Shown in pieces: positions 22,024-32,671 of a stretch of 64,000 nt of DNA. Numbering within the stretch: position 1 is the first letter of the stretch; each line of letters begins with the position of its first letter. The notes under the pieces are model-generated. The model saw nothing but the letters and a program-made list of their open reading frames with translations. It did not search any database and was not told the origin of the DNA. The position numbers and the translations under genes were made by a program. Source of the DNA: Diospyros lotus (Eukaryota; Streptophyta; Magnoliopsida; Ericales; Ebenaceae); the NCBI RefSeq assembly GCF_014633365.1, contig NC_068349.1, positions 17,622,753 through 17,686,752 on the forward strand, read 5' to 3'.

Positions 22024-24482
22024 TGTAACACCCCGCCTCGTCGGGCGTGCCACTATAAGGGAATTCCTAGGGATTTTTTTTTTCTGATTATCATGCGCGG
22101 TGCAGCAAGAACAACTTTCAACATGCCTGACACATACAATGGTCCAATAAACAATCTCACATGCTTACACAGGCCAGCACCCGCGGTGGTTTCAAGAACA
22201 ATCTTCACATGCAGATGAAATCCCGGAAGCCCCAGTCTTGCCCATTTAGCTAACAAGATACATAGTCTTAAACTAAATGAGTCATAACATACACAGGGAA
22301 AAATAATATCATAACATCAAATACCGTGGCCTACCACGGGGTTCATACATAGCAAGATACGTATTACAATGCCACAAAAGGATAATAACGCTATCCATGC
22401 GCCCGTCCATAGATATACCAAAAAATAAATACTAACGACCCAAAAACGGTACCTCAGCTATCACTCCAAACTCCATTGACCCTCAATTGGCCACGTCCTT
22501 GCCCTTGCAGAAGTCCCTAGCTGGAACGTAGAATGTTCCAGGGGCATAACCCATATTAGATGATAAAACATCTAAGTGATGGCACGATACAGTCTACTGA
22601 ATGCATGAATAACACATGTACATGACATATAAAGATAAATATCACATGCAACATGTCTAACCTGAGAAATCTCCCTAGCATACTCAACCTCCCGTGAAAA
22701 ATCCATTCCACACACCATTGGGGTTGACCTTGCCACGACATACTTAATCCCCGAGTGCCCTACCGTGTCACCCGATCATTGGGATTAACCTTGCCCCATT
22801 CTCAAGAAGACCCCACCCGATAAGAATAACACAAAATCAAGACCTCGATGACATGAGAAAAACGTGTGCCATGCATCGACTTTTCATAAATAAAACAATT
22901 GATGCAACATTCCAAATGAATAATATGCATATGATGCTACAAGTGCACAAGTAAAACACCTATACGATGTATCTCAAGTTCTGGAGGGTATAACCGCTCA
23001 CCTGAACTCACTACACACACATCAAGACACTTTCAAAACAACGGTAAGACTAGATTCTAACCTCTCACCTTAATTAAGAAAAAGCTAATTTTTGTCTCAA
23101 AAAGCGTGTCACACCTCGAAAATCATGTAATCCTTCCTTCTAACAGTCAAGTCATCTCCTAATTACCATTATGATTATAAAATTAATATTTCTATTTTCC
23201 CCATAATTTCCTCAATTTTCTTTATTTTTCCAAACCTTTCTTTCCTTCGGAAATCCATAATAAATACCAAACAACTAGTTTCTCCAAATATTTTTACATA
23301 AATATTCATAAAATAATTTTACCAAAATAATAAAATTAATTTCAAATTTTTTCTGTACCTCACGCGCCCTCACAGGCCAAGAGAGTGGCTGAGAGTGAAG
23401 TCTACGCATGAGCACACGCGCCTTATCTTCTCCAGTCGTCTTCTCCGACGACAACCATCGGCGATGACCTCCAACGACCAAACAAGCTATAACGTCTTGA
23501 AGTACTTGAAGAGGCGATCCTAGGGGTACCCTCAATCGTCGGAAAAACACACTGAAAAAACCTCAAATGGGCTATTATAGGTCTCAGCTCCAGCGAGGCC
23601 CAATTTTCTGATTAACTCCCAAAACCCCTTAAAACCTATACCAAATGCTCCCAAATTTTCCAGAAACACTCCCTAACACTCGAGGAACAAAAGCCCCTTA
23701 TTCTCAAGACTCGATTCTTGCTAAAACACGGCCAATCTACTTTGATTTCTTTTTGAAACCCTCGGCCATTCGACCCCTATTTATACCCAATTTTCAACCA
23801 ATAACAAGCTTTCCCACCTCCTAAGACTCAAATATGATCATTACAAGCCTTGAAATCAAACTAAATCACGATGAAATTGCTTCAATATTTTTGGCCAGAT
23901 TCGATTTTTCTTTAAAAATGAATTCCCATTGATTTACCATAGATCTCGGCTAATGGCTAGGTTCATTCGAACCATCATGGTTTGGAGCACATCCTAGTGC
24001 CTCTTGCTAGTTCTGACGACGGTCGCTGCAAAGTTGGCTGGTGATTTGCAGGTTTCACACCCAACTTCTAGTAATTACAGTTTCACCTCTCATTTTTTGG
24101 TATTTCTCGATTCTACCCCTATCTCTCAAACCCTAGACTTTTCACTTATTCCATTAGACCCCACAAGTTTAGAATGTATCAATACACCCTTGAAAGTCTA
24201 GAAAAACCCACGTTTTGGCCACCCTCCATCAATTTCTAGATTCTGTACTTTAGCCCGAATGCCCCTAATCGCGTAATTTTGACCCAAAACCTTTGTAAAT
24301 CCCTTGTTTTTGACATTCTATGACTCTTTAAACATTTTAACCCTCCAAGTTTTGTCTTGGTTTGGTTGCTTGCCTTTTTGTTCAAGTTTTGAATATTACA
24401 CATTGGCTTAAAACTTTGATAAATTTCATTTTGACCTAATAACTTCTAGAAATACCTTTGATATTAAATACTGGGTATTATA
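22024..24482 (-). mobile_element. Solo LTR B (Tekay-like group)
   Basis: Starts TGTAACACCCCGCCTCGTC and ends ATACTGGGTATTATA, the mirror of the Tekay LTR beginning. It is flanked by TCTCA (22019-22023 and 24483-24487). It is 2,459 bp long with no internal sequence. Its outer base pair reads TG...TA rather than TG...CA, probably through mutation. It shares blocks with the Tekay LTRs (for example the segment about leftover ATTCTCAAGAAGACCCCA near 22800) but is clearly diverged from them. Confidence 0.9.
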
Positions 24483-25235
24483 TCTCACTTCCATTTTTTT
24501 GCTTCACTTCTCCACCTTTTTATAGTTTTTGCACTGCCCCACCACCTTTAGCAGGCTTGGCCACCACTTTTCCAACGAGACTTGGCCACTACTCCAAGCA
24601 ATTCGGTCATAAAGCTTCTTGGAAGCTGCCACAGCACACACGCACATATGTATATATTTATGTATAACTATATATTACACTATAATCTAAAGGAAATTGC
24701 ACATTAAACCCAAATTTCCATCTTAATTTCACTTGGGTAATTCCTTTAATGCAATTATGCCTTTAAACATCAGATTAATTTGCATTTCGATATCGAAAAC
24801 TCAAAATTAATAACCCAAGATTACTCGATAAGGACGAATCTGCCCCAATGTCCTCACCGGGCTATTATTTCATTCCCAAACCACCTCAGGATTGTTACTT
24901 ACGAAAAACTGGAGCCCCTTCAAGATTCCATTGACTTCTTGGAAGTCCCATACGACAATTCGATTTTGCAGCCTAAATCATAGCTGTATTTTGGTTGTAC
25001 TGAAAATCGTTTTTGTCCTGATTTCTTTTAATACCATAAATCCTATCTCGAAATGCTTGTCAATATTGTACCATTTTACTTTGATATCTCGGCTCTAGGG
25101 CACTCCCTGCAGTCAATTCGGTCATTCATAATGGTAAGAAATTACCCTATAACCTCAATTTATTTAAAATTTCCATTTTTGCCCCAAGATAATTTACTCT
25201 TGAGTCCTTTAGAAATTCTCGGGTATTACAAGAAG

Positions 25236-25617
25236 GCCTACTTGTAATCAAGTAGGAGGTTTTAGTAGATGTTTTAAAATTCTTAGTGAGGAGTTAAGGT
25301 AGTGGATTAAACTGGGTTTAGTCAAACCATTATAAATCGCTTGTGTCCCGTTTGCAATTTATTTTGGTTGTGCTTCTTTAGTTTCATTTTTCTCTTTCAA
25401 AATCTCCACAAAGTTTTAATATTTTTTAAAACAACTAATTCACCCCTTCTTAGGTTGTGGTGCCATTGCTAGTCAATTCTATTAGTTATTATTGTTCTTA
25501 TTTCTACTACAACCACTAATTATCAAGATCACAATTTAAAAGTTTTCAACAGGAGCTAAAATTATAAATTTTTGAAAAATCCAATTCACCCCCTCTTGGG
25601 TATTTTTTTGGGCAATA
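25236..25617 (+). repeat. Right part of the copia-1 5' LTR
   Basis: Continues the LTR interrupted at 10194: GCCTACTTG occurs on both sides of the insertion. It ends near GGGCAATA at 25617 after the CAATTCACCCCCTCTTGGG segment that marks the end of SIRE-like LTRs. An earlier similar phrase (AATTCACCCCTTCTTAGG, about 25437) suggests a short internal repeat. Confidence 0.7.
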
Positions 25618-25618
25618 A

Positions 25619-25632
25619 TTGGTATCAAAGCA
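25619..25632 (+). other. Primer-binding site of copia-1 (initiator Met type)
   Basis: TTGGTATCAAAGCA follows the LTR end and matches the TGGTATCAGAGC primer class with one change. Confidence 0.75.
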
Positions 25633-25696
25633 GATTTATAATCTGCTATAGTGGTCTATTTCTTTTTGTTATGATCTTTGTCTTCAATACTACATT

Positions 25697-27377
25697 ATGA
25701 CAACCATTATTGGAAATGGTACAATCGAAGGTTAGTCCACAAATTGACCTCCACTGTTTAATGGCACAAACTACACTTATTTGAAAGCTAGGATGAAAAT
25801 ATATGTTCAAGCAAATGACTATGATGCATGGAGAGCCATAACTCAGGGTATAGAAGTGCCTAACATTATAGAAGATAGGGAATTAATTCCAAAACTTGAG
25901 AAATTTTTTGATGAAAAAGATACTAGGAAGGAACAAAGTAATGCTAAAGCAATGAATCTCTTGTATTGTGCACTTTCACTAACTGAATTTAATAGAATCT
26001 CAGGTTGTGACACAGCTAAGGAAATATGGGATATGTTACAAGTTACATATGAAGGGATTGATCAAGTCAAAGAAACTAGGATTGGCATGCTTGTCCATAG
26101 TTATGAACTGTTTAAGATGAAACCTAAAGAGTTTATTTCTAAAATGTTTATTAGATTTACTAACATTATTAATAATTTGAAATCTCTTGGCAAAACTTAT
26201 CCTAACCATGAAATTATTAGAAAGATTTTAAAGTGTTTGACAAAGAAATGGAAGCCTAAAGTCACTGCCATCTAAGAGTCAAAGAATATCAAGACTCTTA
26301 CACTTGATGAGTTGATGGGGTCCCTCATTACCTATGAGATGGAACTCAAAGAAGAAGAAGAAAAGAACAACAACAACAAGAGGAAAAGAACTATTGTGTT
26401 GAAGTCCAAGGAAGAGGAAGATCAAAGGGATGATAGTGATGAAGACGATGAGCTGGCTCTTATAATAGGAAGATACAACATGCTGATGAAAAAAAAAAGC
26501 TTCACAAAACGAAGCCTCATAAGAAGATGGAAGAATCTCAAAAGAAATAGCCAATCATCTGCTATGATTGCAAGAGACCTGGGCACATCAAGCCTAAGTG
26601 TTTGCTGCTCAAGAAATCTAAGAAGAAGGCAATGGTGGCTGCATGGAGTGATAGCAAAGAGAATGAGCAAAACGATAAAACTCAAGAAGAGGCTGCAAGT
26701 GTAGCTTTCATGGCTCTTGAGGATGAGGTAAACCAAATACTCCTTCTTTCGAATTGACATATGAATAGCTACTTGATATTTTTATGATGTATCTGACAAA
26801 GTTGAAAAGGTTTCTACAAAAAATACTACTTTGAAAAATGAAATGACTTCGTTAAGAAAAGAAAATCATACTATGAAACTAAAAATTGAAAACTTTGAAA
26901 TAGAAAGTGTTTCTCTTTTTTCAAAAACTGAAAATCAAGAAAAAGAAAATGAAAGTTTGAAAAACCTAACAAAAGAGAAAAATAATTTTGTCAAAAATCA
27001 GCAAAGTAGAAATTATGTTAATAATAACAAATCAAGGGAAAACACGTTTGGTTAGCCTAATCGAAAGACCTTTAGAAATAAGTTTTGGCAAAAACCCAAA
27101 GAAAAATATCCCTCTTATGGAGAAAGATTGCCTTTCTTTGGCACATGCTTCTCTTGTTATGAAAAAGGGCACAAAGCCTACTCAAGTTCATATAAAATAA
27201 AATTAGTTAAGAAGGCATGGGTCCCTAAGAATACACTCCTGGAATATGCTAATCATGCCAGACCCAAGAAAATTTGGATACCAAAAACAAGTTTTTGAAA
27301 TGTGTGCAGGAAAAATCAAAATCTCAATGGAGCTCCAAGTGGTTCTTGGATAGTGGATGCTCAAGACACATGATTGG
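25697..27377 (+). pseudogene. gag: Copia-1 (SIRE-like) gag and protease start, heavily mutated
   Basis: The start is probably ATG 25697 (MTTIIGNGTIEG), followed by two in-frame stops before PPLFNGTNYTY. The open part (25781-26275) is a copia gag domain (UBN2 type) with AMNLLYCALS and EIWDMLQVTYEG. A stop at 26273-26275 precedes LTLDELMGSLITYEMEL. A zinc knuckle (CYDCKRPGHIKPKC, about 26557-26598) is read in a shifted frame. A Lys/Glu-rich coiled-coil-like stretch follows (26831-27055). A second knuckle (CFSCYEKGHKAYSS) lacks its last Cys. The protease motif WFLDSGCSRHMIG appears near 27340 and is cut at 27377 by the next element. RT and integrase of this copy are not in the window. Confidence 0.8.
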
Positions 27378-28263
27378 TGTTGTGGGGTTCCCTAGAAAAA
27401 TAAAAAATAAAATCTAAAAATCCTCTAAGTATCCTAGAGACAACTAAAGACCTGGATGACCCTGAAGAGTCTTCTGGGTAAGAGTCTTCCAGAGACTCCG
27501 TAGAGTATTTGAGCCATCTTAGCCCTTAGCATCCCAGAGGCCCAAGTCTCATTCAAAGATTCTTGCAGGCTTAGCCATCCGATGACTCCGAAAAGTCTTC
27601 AGGACCTTTCTAGAGGATACTTTTCAAGGCATTCTTGAAGGTACCTCCAAGCCCTTTGGCCTCATCCGAAGCCTTTTCACTCGAAGAGTAGGGACAAACA
27701 TAACACACCAAGTGTCACGTACCAATGCCTATAAATACCTGTCTGCTACATGATAAGGGGACCTTTTTTTTCTCTATCTCTCTCTTTAAGGTCCTAGACC
27801 CAAAGACATGGACCTCACTTCATCCTAAACCCATTGGGACACTCCCATCTGAAGACACCCATTTAGAAGATCACTACACACACATACACACAGACATACA
27901 TTCATATTTCTATTTCATGGCATCATTATCCAACTTAGGTATCAGAGGGCTTGCGTGGGGAAGCTCCCTAGGTCCCTTCTAACTGTTCCTTTGTGGAAGA
28001 CTCATCCGGTGCCACCCTTTTGAAGATCCTTCAGACCCAGCAGAAGACTACCCCTCTGAAGACCATTCAGAGAGAAAGTCCCCCAAAGACTCTCAGAAGC
28101 CATCCGAAGACTCCTTGTATCCTCCTAGTTCTCTTGGATAGCGGATCAAGCCTAGCACCCATCGACCCTTCTATGGTGCCACTAACCTTGAGCTCTTGCT
28201 TGGACTCTGCATAGGTTGTTCTCTAAGACAAATAAATTTAATTGTTGTATTCTGGAAGCAACA
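27378..28263 (+). repeat. 5' LTR of element J (gypsy, Tat/Retand-like priming)
   Basis: Starts TGTTGTGGGGTTCCC inside the copia-1 protease and ends GAAGCAACA at about 28263, right before a primer-like sequence. About 880 bp. It contains many AGAGTCTTC / GAAGACTC words between 27450 and 28120. There is a TATA-like CTATAAATACC near 27730. The ORFs at 27725-27982 and 27993-28214 lie in the R-U5 part and are not supported as genes. Confidence 0.65.
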
Positions 28264-28266
28264 ATT

Positions 28267-28284
28267 TGGTGTCGTCTATGGGAA
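28267..28284 (+). other. Primer-binding site of element J
   Basis: TGGTGTCGTCTATGGGAA resembles the TGGCGCCGTCTGTGGGAA primer class of Tat-type gypsy elements, with two or three changes. It starts a few bases after the LTR end. Confidence 0.6.
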
Positions 28285-30452
28285 ATAGGTAAAGAGTCAT
28301 CCTTTATGCCAAGAGTTATAAGGTCCACTTGCGTAAGGATACATTTCTAGCTTGGGAACTCTTTGCAACACTCTCGCTTACCACACAATGAATCCCCTTG
28401 GGGAGGCACCAAGGAGCTTTCACATGGATTTTCTCTTACTATTATTGTAACGACTTGCCTTTCCAAGGTGTGTCACTATTTTAGGATTATATATATATAT
28501 TCTCTCTTCCCACAATATCGTATTTAAAAATCCCTAACATGCATATATTTAACATTCCAAATGATAAGCTAAGGAATGGTAAACTAACCACTTGCAGACG
28601 AAGAATCAAAAGCTAAGGGAATATTGTAATTACAAAGGAAGTAAATCTATACAAAATTGTCTTCAATAACCACACAATTACAATATCTGGTAGACAAATT
28701 TAACTTAAAATAGCTGCAACATGCTTTCTAACGTGATTCTCACAACTTGTCCTAACACGGGTGTAGGACTTTATTACGCGACTACTGGTATAATTATCTC
28801 CGTAACCTCTTTTCCTTTCCCACTACTCGTCTCGCTTAGAACATTGAATATCCTAGGGACAAAGTCCAAATTAGATGATAAAACTTCTAAATGAGGATTA
28901 AAACAATTTTCATGAATGTATGCATGGGCATAAAATCAACTGACACCTTAGAGTAGCTTTTGTTAGCATTGTAGCCTTGACATGAAACCCTATGCAATCA
29001 TCCCAACAAGCAACACATGGCATGGGACACCCCTGTGGTCATTCCAACAATCATACTTGAGGAAACGCAGGTCAAACTACTAGGGCAACATCCCACCCCA
29101 TCATGTTTAACATGTATGACACAAATAATGATATGCCAATAATATCATATCCAATACAATATCACGTTTACCAAGGCAATATAAAATGAATATGCATATG
29201 TGTAACAAGATGCACAATATCACATAAACTTGACGAATCTCTCGAAATCTCATGCTCATTTAAGGAAATAATACCAAATATAAAATTTTCAAGTGAACCA
29301 CTCATCTTGACCTTAGGCTTTCTCGATATGCGTGCCTTAACCTCAAAACTTGTGCCTTAATAAATTTCTTGGCCAAAATTTTTGAAAAATTAATAAAACT
29401 ACATTTCTCAATTTTTTAATTTTTTTTCCAATTTTTCTCTATTTTTGCCCTTTTTCTTTTTTTTCTTCTTCTTGACATTTTTCTCTTTTTCTTACCTTCA
29501 CACGCGCCCTCACGTGCTCGCAGGCACTTGCCTAGTGTGTGCTCTTACGCGTCCAAAGTCGGTAGTCTTCTTCGGCCTTTTCCACGCTGTCGGTGACTGG
29601 TTTTGGCCATATTTCTTGCACTTCTCTTCCCCTCTTGGCTCAGTTTTTCCTCCTGAACTCAATGGTACCCCTATTGCACAATAACTCCAATTGGAACACC
29701 CTCGATTTGACCGTTAAATCTCGGCTTCGATAACTTCTAAATTTTCTAGCAAAACTTAAAACCACCTTAAATCGACACTACACTCCCTCAAACTTTCCTG
29801 AAATAATCTCTACAACTTGGAGAACAAAAGTCCCTTAAGAAAACTCTCAAACTTTCCCTCGATTACTTGGATTACATGACTTAATTTTTGTAGAACACTT
29901 GGCTCATTTCCCTACTATTTATAGCCTTTTTGATAGATTTTTTGACCAATCACAACCGTGCCTTGCATCGGAAGGCCTAGATCTAGGCCATGATGGCCTA
30001 AGGCACTCTTAAACGACCAGGATTCGACTGTAATGCTAGCGGCTAATGCGGTCATTAACTGCATTTGTAGTGTTCACACTACCTTTGCAGATTAGCCCTC
30101 ATCCTTTCAATTTTTTTCACTCTGGCCTTCTTTCCTCAAGTCCTAAAGTTTCCAAAATTTGCACTTAATCCTTATAAATTTTGTGAAATTACATTTTTAC
30201 CCCAAAATTTTAGAAAATTTCACTTATGCCCTAAAATAATTACACTTGAGACCTTAAGAAATTCTTGAGTATTATAATTATGAGCCTTTCAAGGCTTTTC
30301 TCCCACTATTATGCCATTCCCCTTAGTAATGTGATCGACCCTCAGGGGAAGGATGTGCCATCTCGCCTAGCCTCATGAGTATTTTTCGGGTTGATCGTTT
30401 GAGAACCAAGTGAAGAAAGTGGGAGAAATAAGGGAACGTGCCTCACATTATG
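28285..30452 (+). mobile_element. Internal leader/gag-start region of J, split by solo LTR C and cut by D
   Basis: J's own sequence is 28285-28445 and 30282-30452. It contains an ATG at about 28389 (MNPLGEAPRSFHMDFL), but no recognisable domain before it is cut at 30452 by the D LTR. Nothing else of J is seen in the window. Confidence 0.45.
28446..30276 (-). mobile_element. Solo LTR C (chromovirus type, 1,831 bp)
   Basis: Runs from TGTAACGACTTGCC to TTCTTGAGTATTATA and is flanked by ATTAT (28441-28445, 30277-30281). It is related to A and B by layout: a block ending near 28915 (AAATTAGATGATAAAACTTC), the phrase CTTTCTCGATATGCGTGCC near 29320, and a C-rich coding-strand end. No internal element sequence. 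The ORF at 29445-29684 is a pyrimidine-rich LTR stretch. Confidence 0.85.
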
Positions 30453-32657
30453 TGAAGGGTGGCGATAGAAAGCATGCCAAAAACACCAACTTGGTGTGGA
30501 TCTATGCAAAGGTTTTAAAATTAAAGCATTTTACAACAGAAAAATAACACAATGAAAGCATAAAAAAACATAGTGGATTCCAAAATCAACCTTGCATGAT
30601 TTGATAGTCATCATCCATATGCAATAAATGAAAAAAAAAAAACCCATGCCATAGGGGTTTTAGATATACCTTTCAGAGAAAGATCTTATGTCAATTGTCA
30701 ATTGTCCTCATTGACCAGCAAACTTCTAACAATCTCATTGTCCCTATAAGTATCAGGGTGACCAGCCCACCTCCACAAGTGCAAAGGACCTAGTCAGTTC
30801 ACGCCCCAGCTACCACGGAACCCTCCAACGGGGTTGTGCTTGGACCCTCTTGATAGAGGTGACCCAAAGTTGTGCAAGATCCTTTCCTCGATTGCTCTTT
30901 GGCTATCCAACGATCTCTCTATGAGGGAATGAGTGATGAGGAAACTGTCCTAGTCAAGCTTGGAGCAAGAACGAGCAAGACCACAACTCAAGCAAGAAAG
31001 GAGAAGAAGCGAACAACAAGTAGAAGAAGAAGAATGGAAATGGCAGAAGAACAAGGAAGAAGAAGACGCAGAAAGGAACAACTCACGGGAGCCTCATCTA
31101 ACCCTCTCGATCAATCTATTTTCTTCTCTCCTTTCCAACAACTCCTTTTTGTCATGCCCATCCCTTCTCCCCTCTTGTAGTCCATGCCTCCACCTACTCC
31201 CCATACCTCACCCATCACTTGCATAAAATCATTTAATGCTCTGAAGCGACCAAGCTGAGATGCAGAAAATGCCAAAAATGGTCGATCGCATAAGGAAACC
31301 GGTTGACTATTTTCATGTGGTTGACTCTCCTCATGTACAGTAGATAGAACACAAACGATCTACAGTTTTGGGAGCATCGATCGACAACATCAAGCTGTTT
31401 ATCGCTCCATGTAGCTGTCGATCATTTTGTCCTGCTAAGCTTCAACTTTGTCCAAATGCTATTAAGGCCCTGGTATCCAATAGCAACCTCTCATAACCAT
31501 AGATCCACGAGTCCCACACACACAAGCAACCAACATCACTGACTAACAGTGACAAGGAAACCACTAACAATAATGGATCACAAATCCGCTACAATACTCG
31601 GTATGAGTGTGACTTTCTAAGTTCACAGTCATGTAGCAATCAAGAGATGTCAACTCCTTGATGTTAGTTGATCCCTATCGACCTACTAAGAGGATCTCTC
31701 CAAATCCCCAGAGCACCCTAAAAGATCTTGAGTATCCTCTAGCCAAGACTTATGATGATCCTAATGGCAATGAAGTCAAACTTCATTTGAACCCATTACG
31801 GCTCCTTGATTACCTTGCACTATAGTCCTTCCACTGAATAACATTTCGACCGAGTGAGAGTCATGGACTGATTAAACTCACAAGACTCGATAACTATGAT
31901 AGATCCAGTATGGTGTGTGATATAGGTAGTATGTCAGATCCAATATGACATTGGAACTCTTTCCAATCTCATGCTAATCTTGGCCAAGGGATTTCCAATC
32001 ACAATCACCTACATGGATTACATATGATGTTCGCCCCAACAAATGGAGGTCAATGGATCCCATCGACAAACATCTACCTCCGTACACCATTGCACAAAGA
32101 CCTCATAGAGAGCATTCCCACCTCTTACACTGAATGGTTCTGCTCAACGACAAATCATTGACATTAGTGAACAAGACACTATGTCGTCTCTAGTCAAAGG
32201 ATTAGATACACAATCGAGAGCCAGGGATAGATCATTAATCCTCAAGCCATGTGATCTATCACAGGCATCACATTCAATGGATGTTCTTCCAACACGCACC
32301 CACATGTCTACTATATGCATCCCATGCAATGTGCCATGTGATTAACCAAACCATCTCATTATCATCTCCATGCGAAACAATGGGAGTAGCCCATGTGCCA
32401 GTCCACTAATCAACTAATCATAGTCCCTTTCTAATAAGTCTAAGGATTGGGGGTACTTTTAAGAAATCATGGACTAGAGATCAAAATCACACAGTCTCAA
32501 CAACTTGAGAGTAGGAAGTCTAAGGACTCATTCATAAGATGAGAGTGAGAGATATGAATGAAGATATGACCTTTATTGATATTAAGAATAATCAACAATG
32601 TCATTCACATACATCCCATGTAATGTAAATCTAGCATTTAGGGCACTTTAACTAACA
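30453..32657 (-). repeat. 3' LTR of copia D (D1, 2,205 bp)
   Basis: On the minus strand it begins TGTTAGTTAAAGTGCCC next to a polypurine tract and ends CTATCGCCACCCTTCA at 30453. The TGTTAG...TGCCC beginning is shared with LTRs L, F and D2, so these form one copia LTR group. A GTCGATCG-type palindrome cluster lies at about 31280-31425. The ORFs at 30872-31226 are a low-complexity Glu/Arg-rich stretch. Confidence 0.85.
31280..31425. repeat. GTCGAC/GTCGATCG palindrome cluster in D1
   Basis: Motifs near 31280, 31301 (21 bp), 31318, 31357, 31377, 31398 (21 bp) and 31418. The matching cluster in the right-hand D LTR begins at 52718 and 52739 (21 bp). Confidence 0.7.
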
Positions 32658-32671
32658 AACTCCCACTTGCA
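32658..32671 (-). other. Polypurine tract of copia D
   Basis: The minus strand reads GCAAGTGGGAGTTT immediately before the LTR start TGTTAG. The equivalent place in the second copy (59541-59553) is more decayed. Confidence 0.7.

Larger units (their letters stand above)
10195..25230 (-). mobile_element. Solo LTR A (Tekay-like group), split by two later insertions
   Basis: A minus-strand LTR begins TGTAACACCCCGCCGCGTC at 10195 and ends CTCGGGTATTACA at 25230. It is flanked by the perfect duplication AGAAG (10190-10194, 25231-25235). No internal element sequence remains, so it is a solo LTR left by LTR-LTR recombination. Its own pieces are 10195-10951, 21351-22023 and 24488-25230, about 2.2 kb in total. 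The Tekay element (TSD CATTT) and solo LTR B (TSD TCTCA) landed inside it. ORFs such as 10632-10874 (minus) and 24458-25247 (plus) fall in LTR sequence and are not genes. Confidence 0.9.

Noticed and set aside
21523..22087. Plus-strand ORFs rich in Phe, Ser and Pro
   Set aside because: They lie in a pyrimidine-rich stretch of solo LTR A, and the last crosses the A/B junction at 22024.
26312..26760. Independent genes on both strands near 26.5 kb
   Set aside because: They are frameshifted readings of the copia-1 gag linker and zinc-knuckle region.
30872..31226. Arg/Glu-rich ORFs in D1 LTR
   Set aside because: A low-complexity GAAGAA stretch; the matching D2 region (52430-52520) is frameshifted, so no protein is conserved.
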